Source of the DNA: Thiosocius teredinicola
GTDB lineage: Bacteria > Pseudomonadota > Gammaproteobacteria > Chromatiales > Chromatiaceae
Length of the DNA stretch: 64,000 bases
Reading direction: 5' to 3'
Assembly (NCBI RefSeq): GCF_002009425.1
Contig: NZ_CP019936.1
Span: 791,001 to 855,000, forward strand
The first letter of the stretch is position 1, and each line of letters begins with the position of its first letter. The notes below the pieces were generated by a model. That model saw nothing but the letters and a program-made list of their open reading frames with translations. It did no database searches and was not told the DNA's origin. Below, piece by piece: positions 1-8,340 of this stretch. The translations under genes and the position numbers were made by a program.

Positions 1-2
1 AC

Positions 3-371
3 GCAACGATCAATCGACTGCTTGCCTCGCAATGTGCCCAGTGTCACGGGTCCAACGGCAGGGCGGTCGGCGACATGGATAGTCTCGCCGGAGAGAGTGC
101 CGACGAGATCTATGAAGAGCTGATGGAGATGCGTTCGGAAGACACGCCGGAAGACATCATGGAGCACCAGGCTATGGGTTATACGGAGGATCAGATCCGC
201 CGTATAGCCGCGTACTACGGGTCGATAGGGGGCGGCAGTTCGGGTTCAGGTTCGGGTGGCAGTGGTTCCGGCGATCATGAATCGGATGAAGACGAACATG
301 AACGTTCGCGCGACTCCGGCAAGGAATACGAGCGCGAACGGCGCAAGAGACGTGATCGGGACGACGACTGA
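3..371 (+). CDS. fccA: c-type cytochrome, probable sulfide dehydrogenase cytochrome subunit (5' truncated)
   Basis: The reading frame is open from the window edge. It encodes one c-type heme site, CAQCH (bases 39-53), followed by a helical class I cytochrome end (MGYTEDQIRRIAAYY). The next gene, 52 bp downstream, is an FccB-type flavoprotein, so this is probably the heme subunit passing electrons from sulfide to the periplasmic electron-transport chain. A distal Met is plausible at the QAMGYT stretch. After the cytochrome fold the protein carries an odd tail of about 45 residues: a Gly/Ser linker, then a run rich in D, E, R and K. The signal peptide and any further heme domain lie outside the window, so a single-heme or di-heme form cannot be decided. 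Confidence 0.75.
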   Translation, partial: ATINRLLASQCAQCHGSNGRAVGDMDSLAGESADEIYEELMEMRSEDTPEDIMEHQAMGYTEDQIRRIAAYYGSIGGGSSGSGSGGSGSGDHESDEDEHERSRDSGKEYERERRKRRDRDDD

Positions 372-423
372 TGCGTTGTTCAACGACTACGACCCTTGAT
401 CACCTTTTGCGGAGAACATATCC

Positions 424-1692
424 ATGACTTTCAATCGTAGACAGTTTCTGAAAACACTCGGTGCGGCGAGCGCGGCAATGACGCTGCCGACGACTGTGAA
501 GGCCGCGGCGACGCCCCGCGTTGTCGTGCTCGGCGGTGGTTTTGCCGGCGCATCCGTCGCCAAGTATCTGCGTGCGTGGAGCGACAAGACCATCGAGGTG
601 GTGATGGTTGATCCGAACGCGGCACACACCTCCTGCGTACTGAGCAACCTGGTACTCAACAACCGTATTTCACTCAACGAGCTGACGATTTCGTACTCCA
701 GCTTGTCGTCGTTCTACGGTGTCAACGTCATGCGCGATCGCGCGGCGGAGATTGACGGCACCGGGAAGCGTGTCCGTCTGAACGATGCAGGCTGGATCGA
801 CTACGATCACCTTGTGATCGCGACCGGCATCGACTTTGTCGACATCCCGGGCCTCGACTTCAATCTGACGCCACATGCCTGGGTTGCCGGTCCGCAAACC
901 CAGTTGCTGGCATCGCAGGTCAGTTCACTTGGGCCGAGTTCGACCTTCATCATGACGATACCGCCGTCGCCCTATCGGTGCCCTCCAGGGCCCTACGAGC
1001 GCGCCTGCGTGGTGGCCGACATACTCAAGCGCAAGGGCTACAACAACGGCGACGCACGTGTTGTCGTGCTCGATGCCAATCCGTCGATCCAGGCAGAACG
1101 GCACACCTTCGAGCAGGTGTATAGCCAGCTGTACCGCAACATCATCGACTATGTTCCCAATGCCACGCTGAACGCCGTCGATTCGCAACAGCGCATTGTC
1201 GATACCAGCGCAGGCGAGTATCGGGGCGACGTCGTCAATGTGATCGCGCCGCAACAGGCGATGGGTTTCGTGCGTGAATCCGGGCTTACCGGAAGCGGGC
1301 TCTGGGCAGGCGTCGATCCGCTGAGCTATGCATCGACGCAATCCGGTTTCGATGGGGTCCATATCATCGGTGATACCCAGGCGACCGGTCAGCCGAAGTC
1401 TGCGCATATGGCCAATTCGCAGGCCAAGGTGTGTGCCGATGCCATCATCAGGATCATCAACGGCATTTCGGTGACCGCCCCCGAGCGTGTCGCAAATATC
1501 ACGACCAACTCGGCCTGCTATAGCCCGGTCAGTTACGATCAGGCGTCGTGGCTAACTGCCAATTTCTCGTACGATGAAACGAGTCGCCAGATGATGCTGA
1601 AGCATCTTGGTGAGGCGGAACGATGGAGCAAGGACAACTATGAGGAGATGTTCGCCTGGGCGAGCAATCTCTTCACCGACTCCTTCCATTGA
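424..1692 (+). CDS. fccB: sulfide dehydrogenase (flavocytochrome c) flavoprotein subunit
   Basis: Periplasmic FAD enzyme oxidizing sulfide to sulfur or polysulfide. Residues 1-28 form a Tat signal (NRRQFLKT followed by a hydrophobic Ala-rich stretch), as expected for a cofactor-loaded export substrate. A Rossmann FAD site (VVVLGGGFAGAS, about residues 33-44) follows. Cys71 in AHTSCVLSN sits where FccB proteins attach FAD covalently. The family motif YRCPPGPYERA (Cys186) and Cys364 (TTNSACYS) are the expected redox disulfide pair by homology. The 422-residue length is normal. The ATG at 424 follows a GGAG ten bases upstream. It is cotranscribed with the cytochrome gene before it and ended by the hairpin at 1705. 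Confidence 0.93.
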   Translation: MTFNRRQFLKTLGAASAAMTLPTTVKAAATPRVVVLGGGFAGASVAKYLRAWSDKTIEVVMVDPNAAHTSCVLSNLVLNNRISLNELTISYSSLSSFYGVNVMRDRAAEIDGTGKRVRLNDAGWIDYDHLVIATGIDFVDIPGLDFNLTPHAWVAGPQTQLLASQVSSLGPSSTFIMTIPPSPYRCPPGPYERACVVADILKRKGYNNGDARVVVLDANPSIQAERHTFEQVYSQLYRNIIDYVPNATLNAVDSQQRIVDTSAGEYRGDVVNVIAPQQAMGFVRESGLTGSGLWAGVDPLSYASTQSGFDGVHIIGDTQATGQPKSAHMANSQAKVCADAIIRIINGISVTAPERVANITTNSACYSPVSYDQASWLTANFSYDETSRQMMLKHLGEAERWSKDNYEEMFAWASNLFTDSFH

Positions 1693-1704
1693 TAAGGTAG
1701 GCAG

Positions 1705-1737
1705 GCAGACTGCGCAAGGCGTGCGCAGTCTGCTTTA
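1705..1737 (+). terminator. rho-independent terminator after fccB
   Basis: A perfect 12-bp inverted repeat (GCAGACTGCGCA at 1705-1716, complement at 1722-1733) encloses a 5-base loop and is followed by a short T-rich stretch (TTTAT). It lies between fccB and the convergent SH3 gene and may act on both strands, although the U-tract is weak. Confidence 0.7.
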
Positions 1738-1748
1738 TAGCGAGAAGG

Positions 1749-2414
1749 TTACAGCGAACCCCAGGAGCTCTTGCGGCGACGTACGCGCAGGTGAGGCAGG
1801 ATCAGCCCGAGCAGTATGCCGCCGACGACGACACCGCCACCGATCAGGAACCAGTTCTGCGCGGTCTTGTTCTCGAGTTCGCGGTTCTGCTGTTTGATGT
1901 CTTCGACCTCGCGTGTCAGCGAGGCGACTTGTTTGCGCAGTTCATTGCGTTCGTTGGCAATCCGTACGGCGTTGCTCGAGGTGCGCTGCAGCGCAGTGAA
2001 TTCCTGGTCGACCTGCGTCTTGGAGCCTTTGAGTTCTTCGTACTGCTTGGTCAGCGTCTGCAATTGCTCAGTCGCCGTAGCCAGTCGGCTGCTCAGCTCG
2101 CCCGGCGCGGCCTTCAGCGCCTTTACTTCGTTTTCGAGTGACACGAGTCGATCGCGTGCTACCGGCTGATTCACCAGCTGGCGTGTCAGTACGAAACCTT
2201 CGGCGCCGGCCTGCGTGCGCACCTTGCTGTAGCCACTGCCGCTGTTGGTCGACAGTACCGTCACGGCTTCGCCGGTCGGCAACATCTTGAGGATGCGATG
2301 CGTCGGGCTTTCGCCGCTGCGCAGCGTGATTTTCAGTTCGTCGGTCACGTAGGCGGTCTTGGCGAACGCCGTTGTGCTGCAGAGTATGAAGATGAGCGTA
2401 ACGAGTTTTTTCAC
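1749..2414 (-). CDS. YgiM/TIGR04211-type SH3 domain protein
   Basis: A 221-residue envelope protein of a family common in gammaproteobacteria. Residues 1-18 are a signal peptide (MKKLVTLIFILCSTTAFA). A bacterial SH3 domain follows (about 20-85: YVTDELKITLRSGES, then a VRTQAGAEGFV strand), then a long coiled coil (about 90-185). The C-terminal membrane anchor (about 188-208, GGGVVVGGILLGLILP) ends in a basic tail. The start codon is GTG. Function is not established for the family; a cell-wall-facing scaffold or adaptor role is inferred from the SH3 domain. It is convergent with fccB across a hairpin and has no obvious operon partner. Confidence 0.85.
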   Translation of the reverse strand: MKKLVTLIFILCSTTAFAKTAYVTDELKITLRSGESPTHRILKMLPTGEAVTVLSTNSGSGYSKVRTQAGAEGFVLTRQLVNQPVARDRLVSLENEVKALKAAPGELSSRLATATEQLQTLTKQYEELKGSKTQVDQEFTALQRTSSNAVRIANERNELRKQVASLTREVEDIKQQNRELENKTAQNWFLIGGGVVVGGILLGLILPHLRVRRRKSSWGSL

Positions 2415-2439
2415 TGAGTCGATTCCGTACGGCGGAGCA

Positions 2440-3492
2440 TTAGGGCCTGTTCCCGGCCGGGAAGCAGATTAAGTGTTCGGCGTTCAGGCGGACGCGAACT
2501 GTATCACCCATATGATGATCATTATGGCTCGGAAACAGCGATAGTAGGCGCGTTCCGGTGGGTAATTCCAGTGTATAGAGGATTTCAGCCCCCTTGAACG
2601 CCTTGTCTTTGACCACGGCTTCGATATCGCCGTTGTTGTCCGGTACCAGGTCGTCCGGCCGTATCAGCACTTCGACCTGGTTGCCGATGTGCTCGGTGCA
2701 GGAGCGATTGCCGCGCAACTCGCCCAGTTCGGTATCGAAGGTTTCAGGTGTCTTGACCGTGCCGGCAATGAAGCGGCCCTGACCGATGAAATCGGCGACG
2801 AAGCGATGGTTCGGCTCGTGGTACAGGTTGAACGGCGTATCCCACTGCAGGATCGTACCATCGCGCATCACACCGACCTTGTCCGACATCGCGAACGCCT
2901 CATGCTGGTCGTGGGTGACCAGGATACCGCTGATGCCCTCCGACTTGAGGATGTCGCGTACCTCCATGCTCAGGCGTTCGCGCAATTCGACGTCGAGATT
3001 GGAGAACGGTTCGTCCATCAGTAGCAGGGTCGGGCGGGGCGCCAGTGCGCGCGCCAGTGCGACGCGTTGTTGCTGCCCGCCCGAGAGCTCATGGGGGTAG
3101 CGTTGCCCCATACCTTGCAGGCCGGTGGCATCGAGCAGATGTTCGACCTGCACGCGGCGATCGACGGCCGGCTTTTTGCGCAGACCGAACGCGATGTTGT
3201 CGGCGATGGTCAGGTGGGGGAACAGGGCATAGTCCTGAAACACCATGCCGATCGAGCGTTTCTCCGGCGGTACGGTCATCTCGGGTGAAGAGACGATTCT
3301 CTTCGCGATCAGAATCTGGCCGCTGCTGATCGGCTCGAAGCCGGCGATCGCCCGCAGTGCGGTGGTCTTGCCGCAGCCACTCGGGCCGAGCAGGCTGACG
3401 ATCTCGCCACGGTTGACGTGAAACGACAGGTCGTTGACGACTGTCTCGTCGCCATATCCGGCACTGATTTGTTCGACCTTGAGTAACGGCAT
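2440..3492 (-). CDS. ABC transporter ATP-binding protein, FbpC/PotA-like
   Basis: Cytoplasmic ATPase of an importer of the iron/spermidine/sulfate (CUT1-like) class. It has Walker A (GPSGCGKTT), a Q-loop (VFQDYALFPH), the signature LSGGQQQR, Walker B (LLLMDEP) and the H-loop (VTHDQHEA). A C-terminal TOBE-like regulatory region of about 110 residues (VEVLIRPDDLV) is typical of FbpC. I place the start at the ATG at 3492, giving MPLLKVEQISAGYG. A TTG at 3534 would add 14 residues and overlap the argF stop by four bases. No permease or binding protein lies nearby, so the substrate is unknown; Fe3+ is the family default. Translation is probably coupled to argF. Confidence 0.87.
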   Translation of the reverse strand: MPLLKVEQISAGYGDETVVNDLSFHVNRGEIVSLLGPSGCGKTTALRAIAGFEPISSGQILIAKRIVSSPEMTVPPEKRSIGMVFQDYALFPHLTIADNIAFGLRKKPAVDRRVQVEHLLDATGLQGMGQRYPHELSGGQQQRVALARALAPRPTLLLMDEPFSNLDVELRERLSMEVRDILKSEGISGILVTHDQHEAFAMSDKVGVMRDGTILQWDTPFNLYHEPNHRFVADFIGQGRFIAGTVKTPETFDTELGELRGNRSCTEHIGNQVEVLIRPDDLVPDNNGDIEAVVKDKAFKGAEILYTLELPTGTRLLSLFPSHNDHHMGDTVRVRLNAEHLICFPAGNRP

Positions 3493-3530
3493 CTGCTCGG
3501 GTTCGGCGATGTTCAGAGCCGTAGAGTTTA

Positions 3531-4445
3531 TCAAGTGAGCAGGAACTCAAGCAGCGCTTTCTGCGCATGCATACGGTTCTCTGCCTCGTCCCAGACAACG
3601 CTGTCCGGTGCGTCGATCACGTTTTCGGAGACCTCTTTGCCACGATAGGCCGGCAGGCAATGTAGAAACAGTGCGTCCGGTGCGGCCAGACTCATCATTG
3701 CCTTGTCGACCATGTAGCCGGCGAAGGCTCTTTCGCGAGCGGCCTTTTCCTCTTCCTGGCCCATGCTGATCCAGGTGTCGGTAACCACCAGGTCGGTACC
3801 GCTGACCGCCTCACGCGGGTCGCGCAGGATCTCGCATCGATCGCCACCGGTGCGCAGCACCTCGGGATCGGGGTCGAAGCCTTCCGGGCAGGCGATGCGC
3901 AGCTTGAAATCGAACTGCACGGCTGCGCCGATATACGAGTGACACATATTGTTGCCATCGCCGACCCAGGTCACTGTCTTGCCGGTGATGTCGCCGCGAT
4001 GCTCGCTGAAGGTCTGCATGTCGGCCAGCAGTTGGCAGGGGTGGCACAGATCGGTCAGGCCGTTGATCACCGGCACCTTCGAATGCGCAGCAAAGGCCTC
4101 GACACTGGCATGCTCGAAGGTGCGGATCATGACGCAATCGACCATGCGCGACAGCACGCGCGCGGTGTCTTCAATCGGCTCGCCACGTCCGAGTTGGGTA
4201 TCGCGCGGTGACAGAAACATTGCTGAACCACCGAGCTGTGCCATACCGGCCTCGAACGACACGCGGGTACGCGTCGAGCTCTTTTCGAAGATCATCGCGA
4301 GCATCTTGTTGTGCAGCGGCGTATGCGATTTGCCGGCGCGGTGCATCTGCTTGAGTTCGCTGGCGCGCGCGATCAGCGCGCGCAGCTCAGTCGAACTCAG
4401 ATCCATCATCGTCAAAAAATGGCGGGGTGCAGGGGAAGTACTCAT
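3531..4445 (-). CDS. argF: ornithine carbamoyltransferase
   Basis: Makes citrulline from ornithine and carbamoyl phosphate in arginine biosynthesis. At 304 residues it is full length. The carbamoyl-phosphate loop [10 protein letters not shown] and HPCQLLADM are intact, as are the ornithine-site region and [10 protein letters not shown] near the C-terminus. The ATG at 4445 follows GCGAGG. argD lies 30 bp upstream on the same strand, so argD-argF form an arginine operon. The FbpC-like ATPase frame begins at or just after the argF stop. Confidence 0.96.
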   Translation of the reverse strand: MSTSPAPRHFLTMMDLSSTELRALIARASELKQMHRAGKSHTPLHNKMLAMIFEKSSTRTRVSFEAGMAQLGGSAMFLSPRDTQLGRGEPIEDTARVLSRMVDCVMIRTFEHASVEAFAAHSKVPVINGLTDLCHPCQLLADMQTFSEHRGDITGKTVTWVGDGNNMCHSYIGAAVQFDFKLRIACPEGFDPDPEVLRTGGDRCEILRDPREAVSGTDLVVTDTWISMGQEEEKAARERAFAGYMVDKAMMSLAAPDALFLHCLPAYRGKEVSENVIDAPDSVVWDEAENRMHAQKALLEFLLT

Positions 4446-4475
4446 GACAATAAACCTCGCGCCGTGGCGGGGCGA

Positions 4476-5651
4476 TCAGTGATCCGAGAGGAAGGCTTGA
4501 ACCAGTGAGCCGAGTGTCGAGATCAGTTGGTCGGCCTGCTTGTCGCTCATGATCAGCGGCGGTAACAGGCGGATGACCGAGTCGGCCGTGACATTGATCA
4601 GCAGGCCGGCGCTCAATGCCCGCGCGACGAGTTCGCCGCAGGGGCGGTCGAGCTGCACGCCGATCATCAGACCTTTACCGCGGACCTCGATGACACCGGG
4701 GAGATCTGCCAGCGCAGCGCGCAGGCCGTTCTGGATGTACTCACCGAGACTGGCGGCGCGTTCCCAGAGCTTGTCCTGGCTGAGCGCGTGGCACACCGTC
4801 AGTGCAGCCGCACAGGCCAGGGGGTTGCCACCGAAAGTGGAGCCGTGATTGCCGGGACCGAAAAGAGCGGCTGCGTCGCCGTGCGCCAGGCAGGCGCCGA
4901 TCGGCACGCCGTTGCCCAATGCCTTGGCGACCGTCATCACGTCCGGCTTGAAATCGTAGTGCTGGTAGGCGAAGGGTTTGCCGGTACGCGCCATGCCGGT
5001 CTGAATCTCATCGAGGATCATCAGCCAGCCCTTGGTGGTGCACAGCGTCCTGACGCCGGGCAGAAAATCGTCGGGCGGGACATTGATGCCGCCTTCGCCC
5101 TGGATCGGCTCGACCATGACGGCAACCACATCGGGTTGGTTATCGGCCACGGCCTGCAACGCTGCGAGGTCTCCGTACGGTATGCGCACGAAACCCTGGA
5201 CCAGCGGTTCGAATCCAGCCTGCACCTTGCGGTTGCCGGTGGCAGTCAGCGTCGCCAGGGTACGACCGTGGAAGCTGCTCTCCATTACCACGATAGTCGG
5301 CGATTTCACGCCTTTGCGATTGCCGTGCAGACGCGCCAGCTTGATCGCGGCCTCGTTGGCTTCGGCACCGGAATTGCCGAAGAACACGCGATCCATGCCG
5401 GCCAGTTCGGTCAGCGCATTTCCCAGCGCCTCTTGTGCCGCGATGCCGTAGACATTGGAGGTATGGATCAGCGTGGCTGCCTGTTCGCAGATAGCCTTGG
5501 TGACATCCGGGTGGGCATGGCCGAGGTTGGTCACTGAGATGCCGCACAATGCATCCAGGTATTCCTTGCCGTCGGTGTCCCACACGCGCGCACCTTCACC
5601 ACGTGAGAACGTCACGGGCAGGCGATTGTAGGTGCTCATCAAGTGCGTCAT
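4476..5651 (-). CDS. argD: acetylornithine/succinyldiaminopimelate aminotransferase
   Basis: PLP-dependent class III aminotransferase for the fourth step of arginine synthesis; many ArgD enzymes also serve lysine synthesis. Visible are GNSGAEANEAAIKLAR near the N-terminus, the PLP aspartate in LDEIQTGMARTG, the Schiff-base lysine in VAKALGNGVPIGA, and STFGGNPLACAAA. The length of 391 residues is typical. A second Met (MSTYNRLPVTF) four codons inside is an equally good start; neither has a strong Shine-Dalgarno. It leads argD-argF. A hairpin with a T-rich run lies about 100 bases upstream in its leader. Confidence 0.94.
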   Translation of the reverse strand: MTHLMSTYNRLPVTFSRGEGARVWDTDGKEYLDALCGISVTNLGHAHPDVTKAICEQAATLIHTSNVYGIAAQEALGNALTELAGMDRVFFGNSGAEANEAAIKLARLHGNRKGVKSPTIVVMESSFHGRTLATLTATGNRKVQAGFEPLVQGFVRIPYGDLAALQAVADNQPDVVAVMVEPIQGEGGINVPPDDFLPGVRTLCTTKGWLMILDEIQTGMARTGKPFAYQHYDFKPDVMTVAKALGNGVPIGACLAHGDAAALFGPGNHGSTFGGNPLACAAALTVCHALSQDKLWERAASLGEYIQNGLRAALADLPGVIEVRGKGLMIGVQLDRPCGELVARALSAGLLINVTADSVIRLLPPLIMSDKQADQLISTLGSLVQAFLSDH

Positions 5652-5730
5652 GGGGATGTAGGCCCGCCTTCAGGGAGAAGGAGCGGTCGTCTGTAGAACG
5701 TAGCTCGGTCGTCGGAATCCGCGCTTCTCC

Positions 5731-5766
5731 AAAAAAACAAAAAGGCAGCCCCGGTCGCGGGGACCA
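5731..5766 (-). promoter_or_regulatory. possible leader hairpin with U-tract upstream of argD
   Basis: Read on the minus strand, a 5-bp GC stem (CCCCG at 5758-5762, CGGGG at 5749-5753) is followed after five bases by TTTTTGTTTTTTT, about 80-100 bases before the argD start. sodB already has its own stronger terminator further upstream. This one may therefore end a short leader transcript or be a second terminator. The stem is short and sits away from the T-run, so confidence is low. Confidence 0.35.
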
Positions 5767-5844
5767 CCTTCGCCATTGATGCCGCTCTGGCAGCAAAGGC
5801 GGAACCCTACCAGCACTTTTTATTACTGGCAAGACTGCCGACAG

Positions 5845-5873
5845 GAACAAAAAACCCGGCCGAGGCCGGGTTT
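5845..5873 (-). terminator. rho-independent terminator of sodB
   Basis: Perfect stem AAACCCGGCC (5852-5861) with GGCCGGGTTT (5864-5873) and a tiny GA loop. On the minus strand it is followed directly by a T-run (5845-5851). It begins 20 bp after the sodB stop codon. Confidence 0.9.
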
Positions 5874-5893
5874 CGCGGAGCTTGAGAAGTTGC

Positions 5894-6475
5894 TCAGCCG
5901 CCGAAGTTCGAGGCGACAAAGTCCCAGTTCACCAGCTTCCAGATCTCTTCGAGATACTTCGGACGCGCGTTGCGGTAGTCGATGTAGTAGGCGTGCTCCC
6001 ATACATCGACCGTCAGCAGGGCGGTTTTGCCGTCGGTCATCGGGGTGGCTGCATTCGAGGTATTGACGATCTCGACGCTGCCGTCTGAATTCTTGACCAG
6101 CCAGGTCCAGCCCGAGCCGAAGTTGGTCGCGGCCGACTTGCTGAACGCCTCTTTGAACGCATCGAAAGAGCCGAACGCGCTGTTGATCGCATCGGCCAGC
6201 GCACCGCTCGGCTCGCCGCCGCCGGTCGGGCTCAGACAGTTCCAGTAGAAGGTGTGGTTCCACACCTGCGCAGCGTTGTTGAACACGCCGCCCGACGACT
6301 TCATGATGATGTCTTCGAGGGTCATGTTTTCGAACTCGGTACCCGGGATCAGGTTATTCAGGTTCGTCACATAGGTGTTGTGGTGTTTGCCGTAGTGATA
6401 CTCGAGGGTTTCTTTCGAGATCGTCGGCTCGAGGCCATCCATCGGATAGGGCAGGGCGGGAAGTTCGTGCGCCAT
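5894..6475 (-). CDS. sodB: superoxide dismutase, Fe type
   Basis: Cytoplasmic dismutation of superoxide. The 193-residue protein has the metal ligands expected for Fe/Mn SODs: His in [10 protein letters not shown], His in [12 protein letters not shown], and Asp/His in [11 protein letters not shown]. The Gln in AAQVWNH and [10 protein letters not shown] favour the iron form. The ATG at 6475 follows AAGGAG with good spacing. It is a single-gene unit with a sigma-70-like promoter at 6534-6563 and its own terminator. It is useful in a microaerophilic sulfide oxidizer that handles iron and oxygen together. Confidence 0.96.
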   Translation of the reverse strand: MAHELPALPYPMDGLEPTISKETLEYHYGKHHNTYVTNLNNLIPGTEFENMTLEDIIMKSSGGVFNNAAQVWNHTFYWNCLSPTGGGEPSGALADAINSAFGSFDAFKEAFSKSAATNFGSGWTWLVKNSDGSVEIVNTSNAATPMTDGKTALLTVDVWEHAYYIDYRNARPKYLEEIWKLVNWDFVASNFGG

Positions 6476-6788
6476 TATTTAACTCCTTGGTCGTCATTAA
6501 TGCGGAACCGGGTCCCGCGCTCGTTTGACCAGGATTCTAGGGACTGCACGTCGACACTTTCAACCGTATCGTGCGCGAGGAAGTCCGAATTTTTGCAGGT
6601 TGCGCGATCGCTGCTATTGCCACTGTGGTCTTCGCGACAGATGTCAACGGATGATGACGCGCGGCACTTCGTGCGGCTTACTGTTTGATATCTCAGCAAT
6701 AGCCTTTGGCAACCCGGCGGCTGCATCGGGTGTAATACGAGGCGGAAATGACGCAAATGCAACAGCGGAACGGTGACTATCCGACAAT
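6476..6788. other. intergenic region between sodB and the hyuB-like gene
   Basis: 313 bp between two divergently transcribed genes. It holds the sodB ribosome site and promoter on the minus strand. I see no clear -35/-10 pair for the rightward hyuB-like gene, no coding potential on either strand that resembles a protein family, and no strong hairpin. Confidence 0.6.
6534..6563 (-). promoter_or_regulatory. candidate sigma-70 promoter of sodB
   Basis: On the minus strand TTGAAA (6558-6563), an 18-base spacer and TAGAAT (6534-6539) lie about 60 bases upstream of the sodB start codon. The match is 5/6 at each element. No Fur or IscR box was recognised with certainty. Confidence 0.6.
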
Positions 6789-8339
6789 ATGAATCCGGCT
6801 GAACTCAATATCTTTTCCAGCCGTCTCAACGCCGTGTGTGAGGAGATGGGCCTGGTTCTGCGTAATTCGGCGTTCTCGCCGAATATCCGCGATCGCCTCG
6901 ATTTCTCGTGCGCCGTGTTCGATTCACAGGGTGAGCTGTGCGCGCAGGCCGCGCATATCCCGGTGCATCTCGGCAGCATGGCCTATGCGATGCGCGACAT
7001 CGTTGCCGGCATCGATTGGCGTGCGGGCGATCAGGTCATGCTCAACGATCCTTTTCTGGGCGGCACGCACCTGCCGGACGTCACGGTGATTGCGCCGGTG
7101 TTCTGCGACGAGCGGTTGATCGCCTTCGTCGTCAATCGTGCGCACCACGCCGATATCGGGGCGGCCTCGCCGGGTTCGATGCCGATTTCTTCGAGGCTCG
7201 ACGAGGAAGGCGTGGTCATCGAGCCCGTGCACCTGCTGCGCGATGACGTCTTCGTCGGCGATGTGCTCGACCGCGTCACCCAACAGACACGCAACCGGGC
7301 CGAATCGCGCGGCGACTTCAGCGCCCAGGTGGCGGCCAATCGCGCCGGGGCACGGCGGCTGCAGGGCTTGATCAGCGGCTACGGCAGCGCTGCGTTTGTC
7401 GCCGGTATCCAGGCGCTGAATGACTATGCAGAACGCCTGGCACGCGCCTCGCTGGCCGAGATCCCGGCCGGGCGCTACAGCTTCACCGACTTTCTCGACG
7501 ACGATGGTCAGGGCAACCGGGATATCCCGATCAAGGTCACGCTGATCGTCAGCGGGGCCGGCATTGTTGCCGATTTTGATGGTACGGCCGCCCAGGTCGA
7601 CGGCAACGTGAACTGTCCCCTGGCCGTGGCCGCGGCGGCCGTCTACTACGTCTTCCGCTGCCTGATGCCGGCGCAGATGCCGGCCTGTGCAGGGGCGTTT
7701 CGACCGATTTCTTTGAGTGCTCCCGGGGGCTGCCTGCTGAATGCCCGCAAACCGGCCGCGGTCGCCGCGGGCAACGTCGAGACCAGCACGCGTGTGGTCG
7801 ACGTGGTGCTCGGTGCGTTGGCCGAGGCGTTGCCCGAACGCATACCGGCAGCCAGTCATGGCAGCATGAACAACCTCGCGATGGGCAGTGCCACACCAGG
7901 CGCAGCGTGGGATTATTACGAGACCATCGGCGGTGGCATGGGGGCCGGGCCGGCCGGTGGCGGCCTCAGTGGCGTGCAGACGCATATGACCAACACCCTG
8001 AACACACCGGTCGAGGTGCTCGAAAGCCGTTTCCCGTTGCGTGTCGAGCGCTACGCCCTGCGAGGCGCATCGGGCGGAGAAGGCCGTCGCCGAGGCGGCG
8101 ACGGCCTGGTGCGCGAATACCGATTTCTGTCAGCGGCGCATTTCACTTTGCTTACCGAGCGTCGCGGACACGCGCCGTGGGGCGTGCAAGACGGCGGCGC
8201 CGGCATGGTCGGCCGAAACCTGTTGAATGGTGAGCTGCTGCCCTCCAAATGCGAGGGCAACCTCGCTGCAGGCGACCGCCTGCGTATCGAGACCCCCGGC
8301 GGCGGTGGCTGCGGAAGTCCTTTGAACGAGAAATCCTGA
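6789..8339 (+). CDS. hyuB: hydantoinase B/oxoprolinase family protein
   Basis: 516 residues matching the HyuB fold: an N-terminal [19 protein letters not shown] block, [30 protein letters not shown], then [17 protein letters not shown] and the C-terminal GGGGCG end. In known systems HyuB works with HyuA to hydrolyse N-methylhydantoin or 5-oxoproline using ATP. Here no hyuA partner is present in the window. Instead the stop codon is one base from the start of an AsnO-type amidotransferase, so the two are almost certainly cotranslated. This suggests a reaction on an amide or lactam made by, or competing with, the neighbour, but the substrate is unknown. Confidence 0.88.
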   Translation: MNPAELNIFSSRLNAVCEEMGLVLRNSAFSPNIRDRLDFSCAVFDSQGELCAQAAHIPVHLGSMAYAMRDIVAGIDWRAGDQVMLNDPFLGGTHLPDVTVIAPVFCDERLIAFVVNRAHHADIGAASPGSMPISSRLDEEGVVIEPVHLLRDDVFVGDVLDRVTQQTRNRAESRGDFSAQVAANRAGARRLQGLISGYGSAAFVAGIQALNDYAERLARASLAEIPAGRYSFTDFLDDDGQGNRDIPIKVTLIVSGAGIVADFDGTAAQVDGNVNCPLAVAAAAVYYVFRCLMPAQMPACAGAFRPISLSAPGGCLLNARKPAAVAAGNVETSTRVVDVVLGALAEALPERIPAASHGSMNNLAMGSATPGAAWDYYETIGGGMGAGPAGGGLSGVQTHMTNTLNTPVEVLESRFPLRVERYALRGASGGEGRRRGGDGLVREYRFLSAAHFTLLTERRGHAPWGVQDGGAGMVGRNLLNGELLPSKCEGNLAAGDRLRIETPGGGGCGSPLNEKS

Positions 8340-8340
8340 C

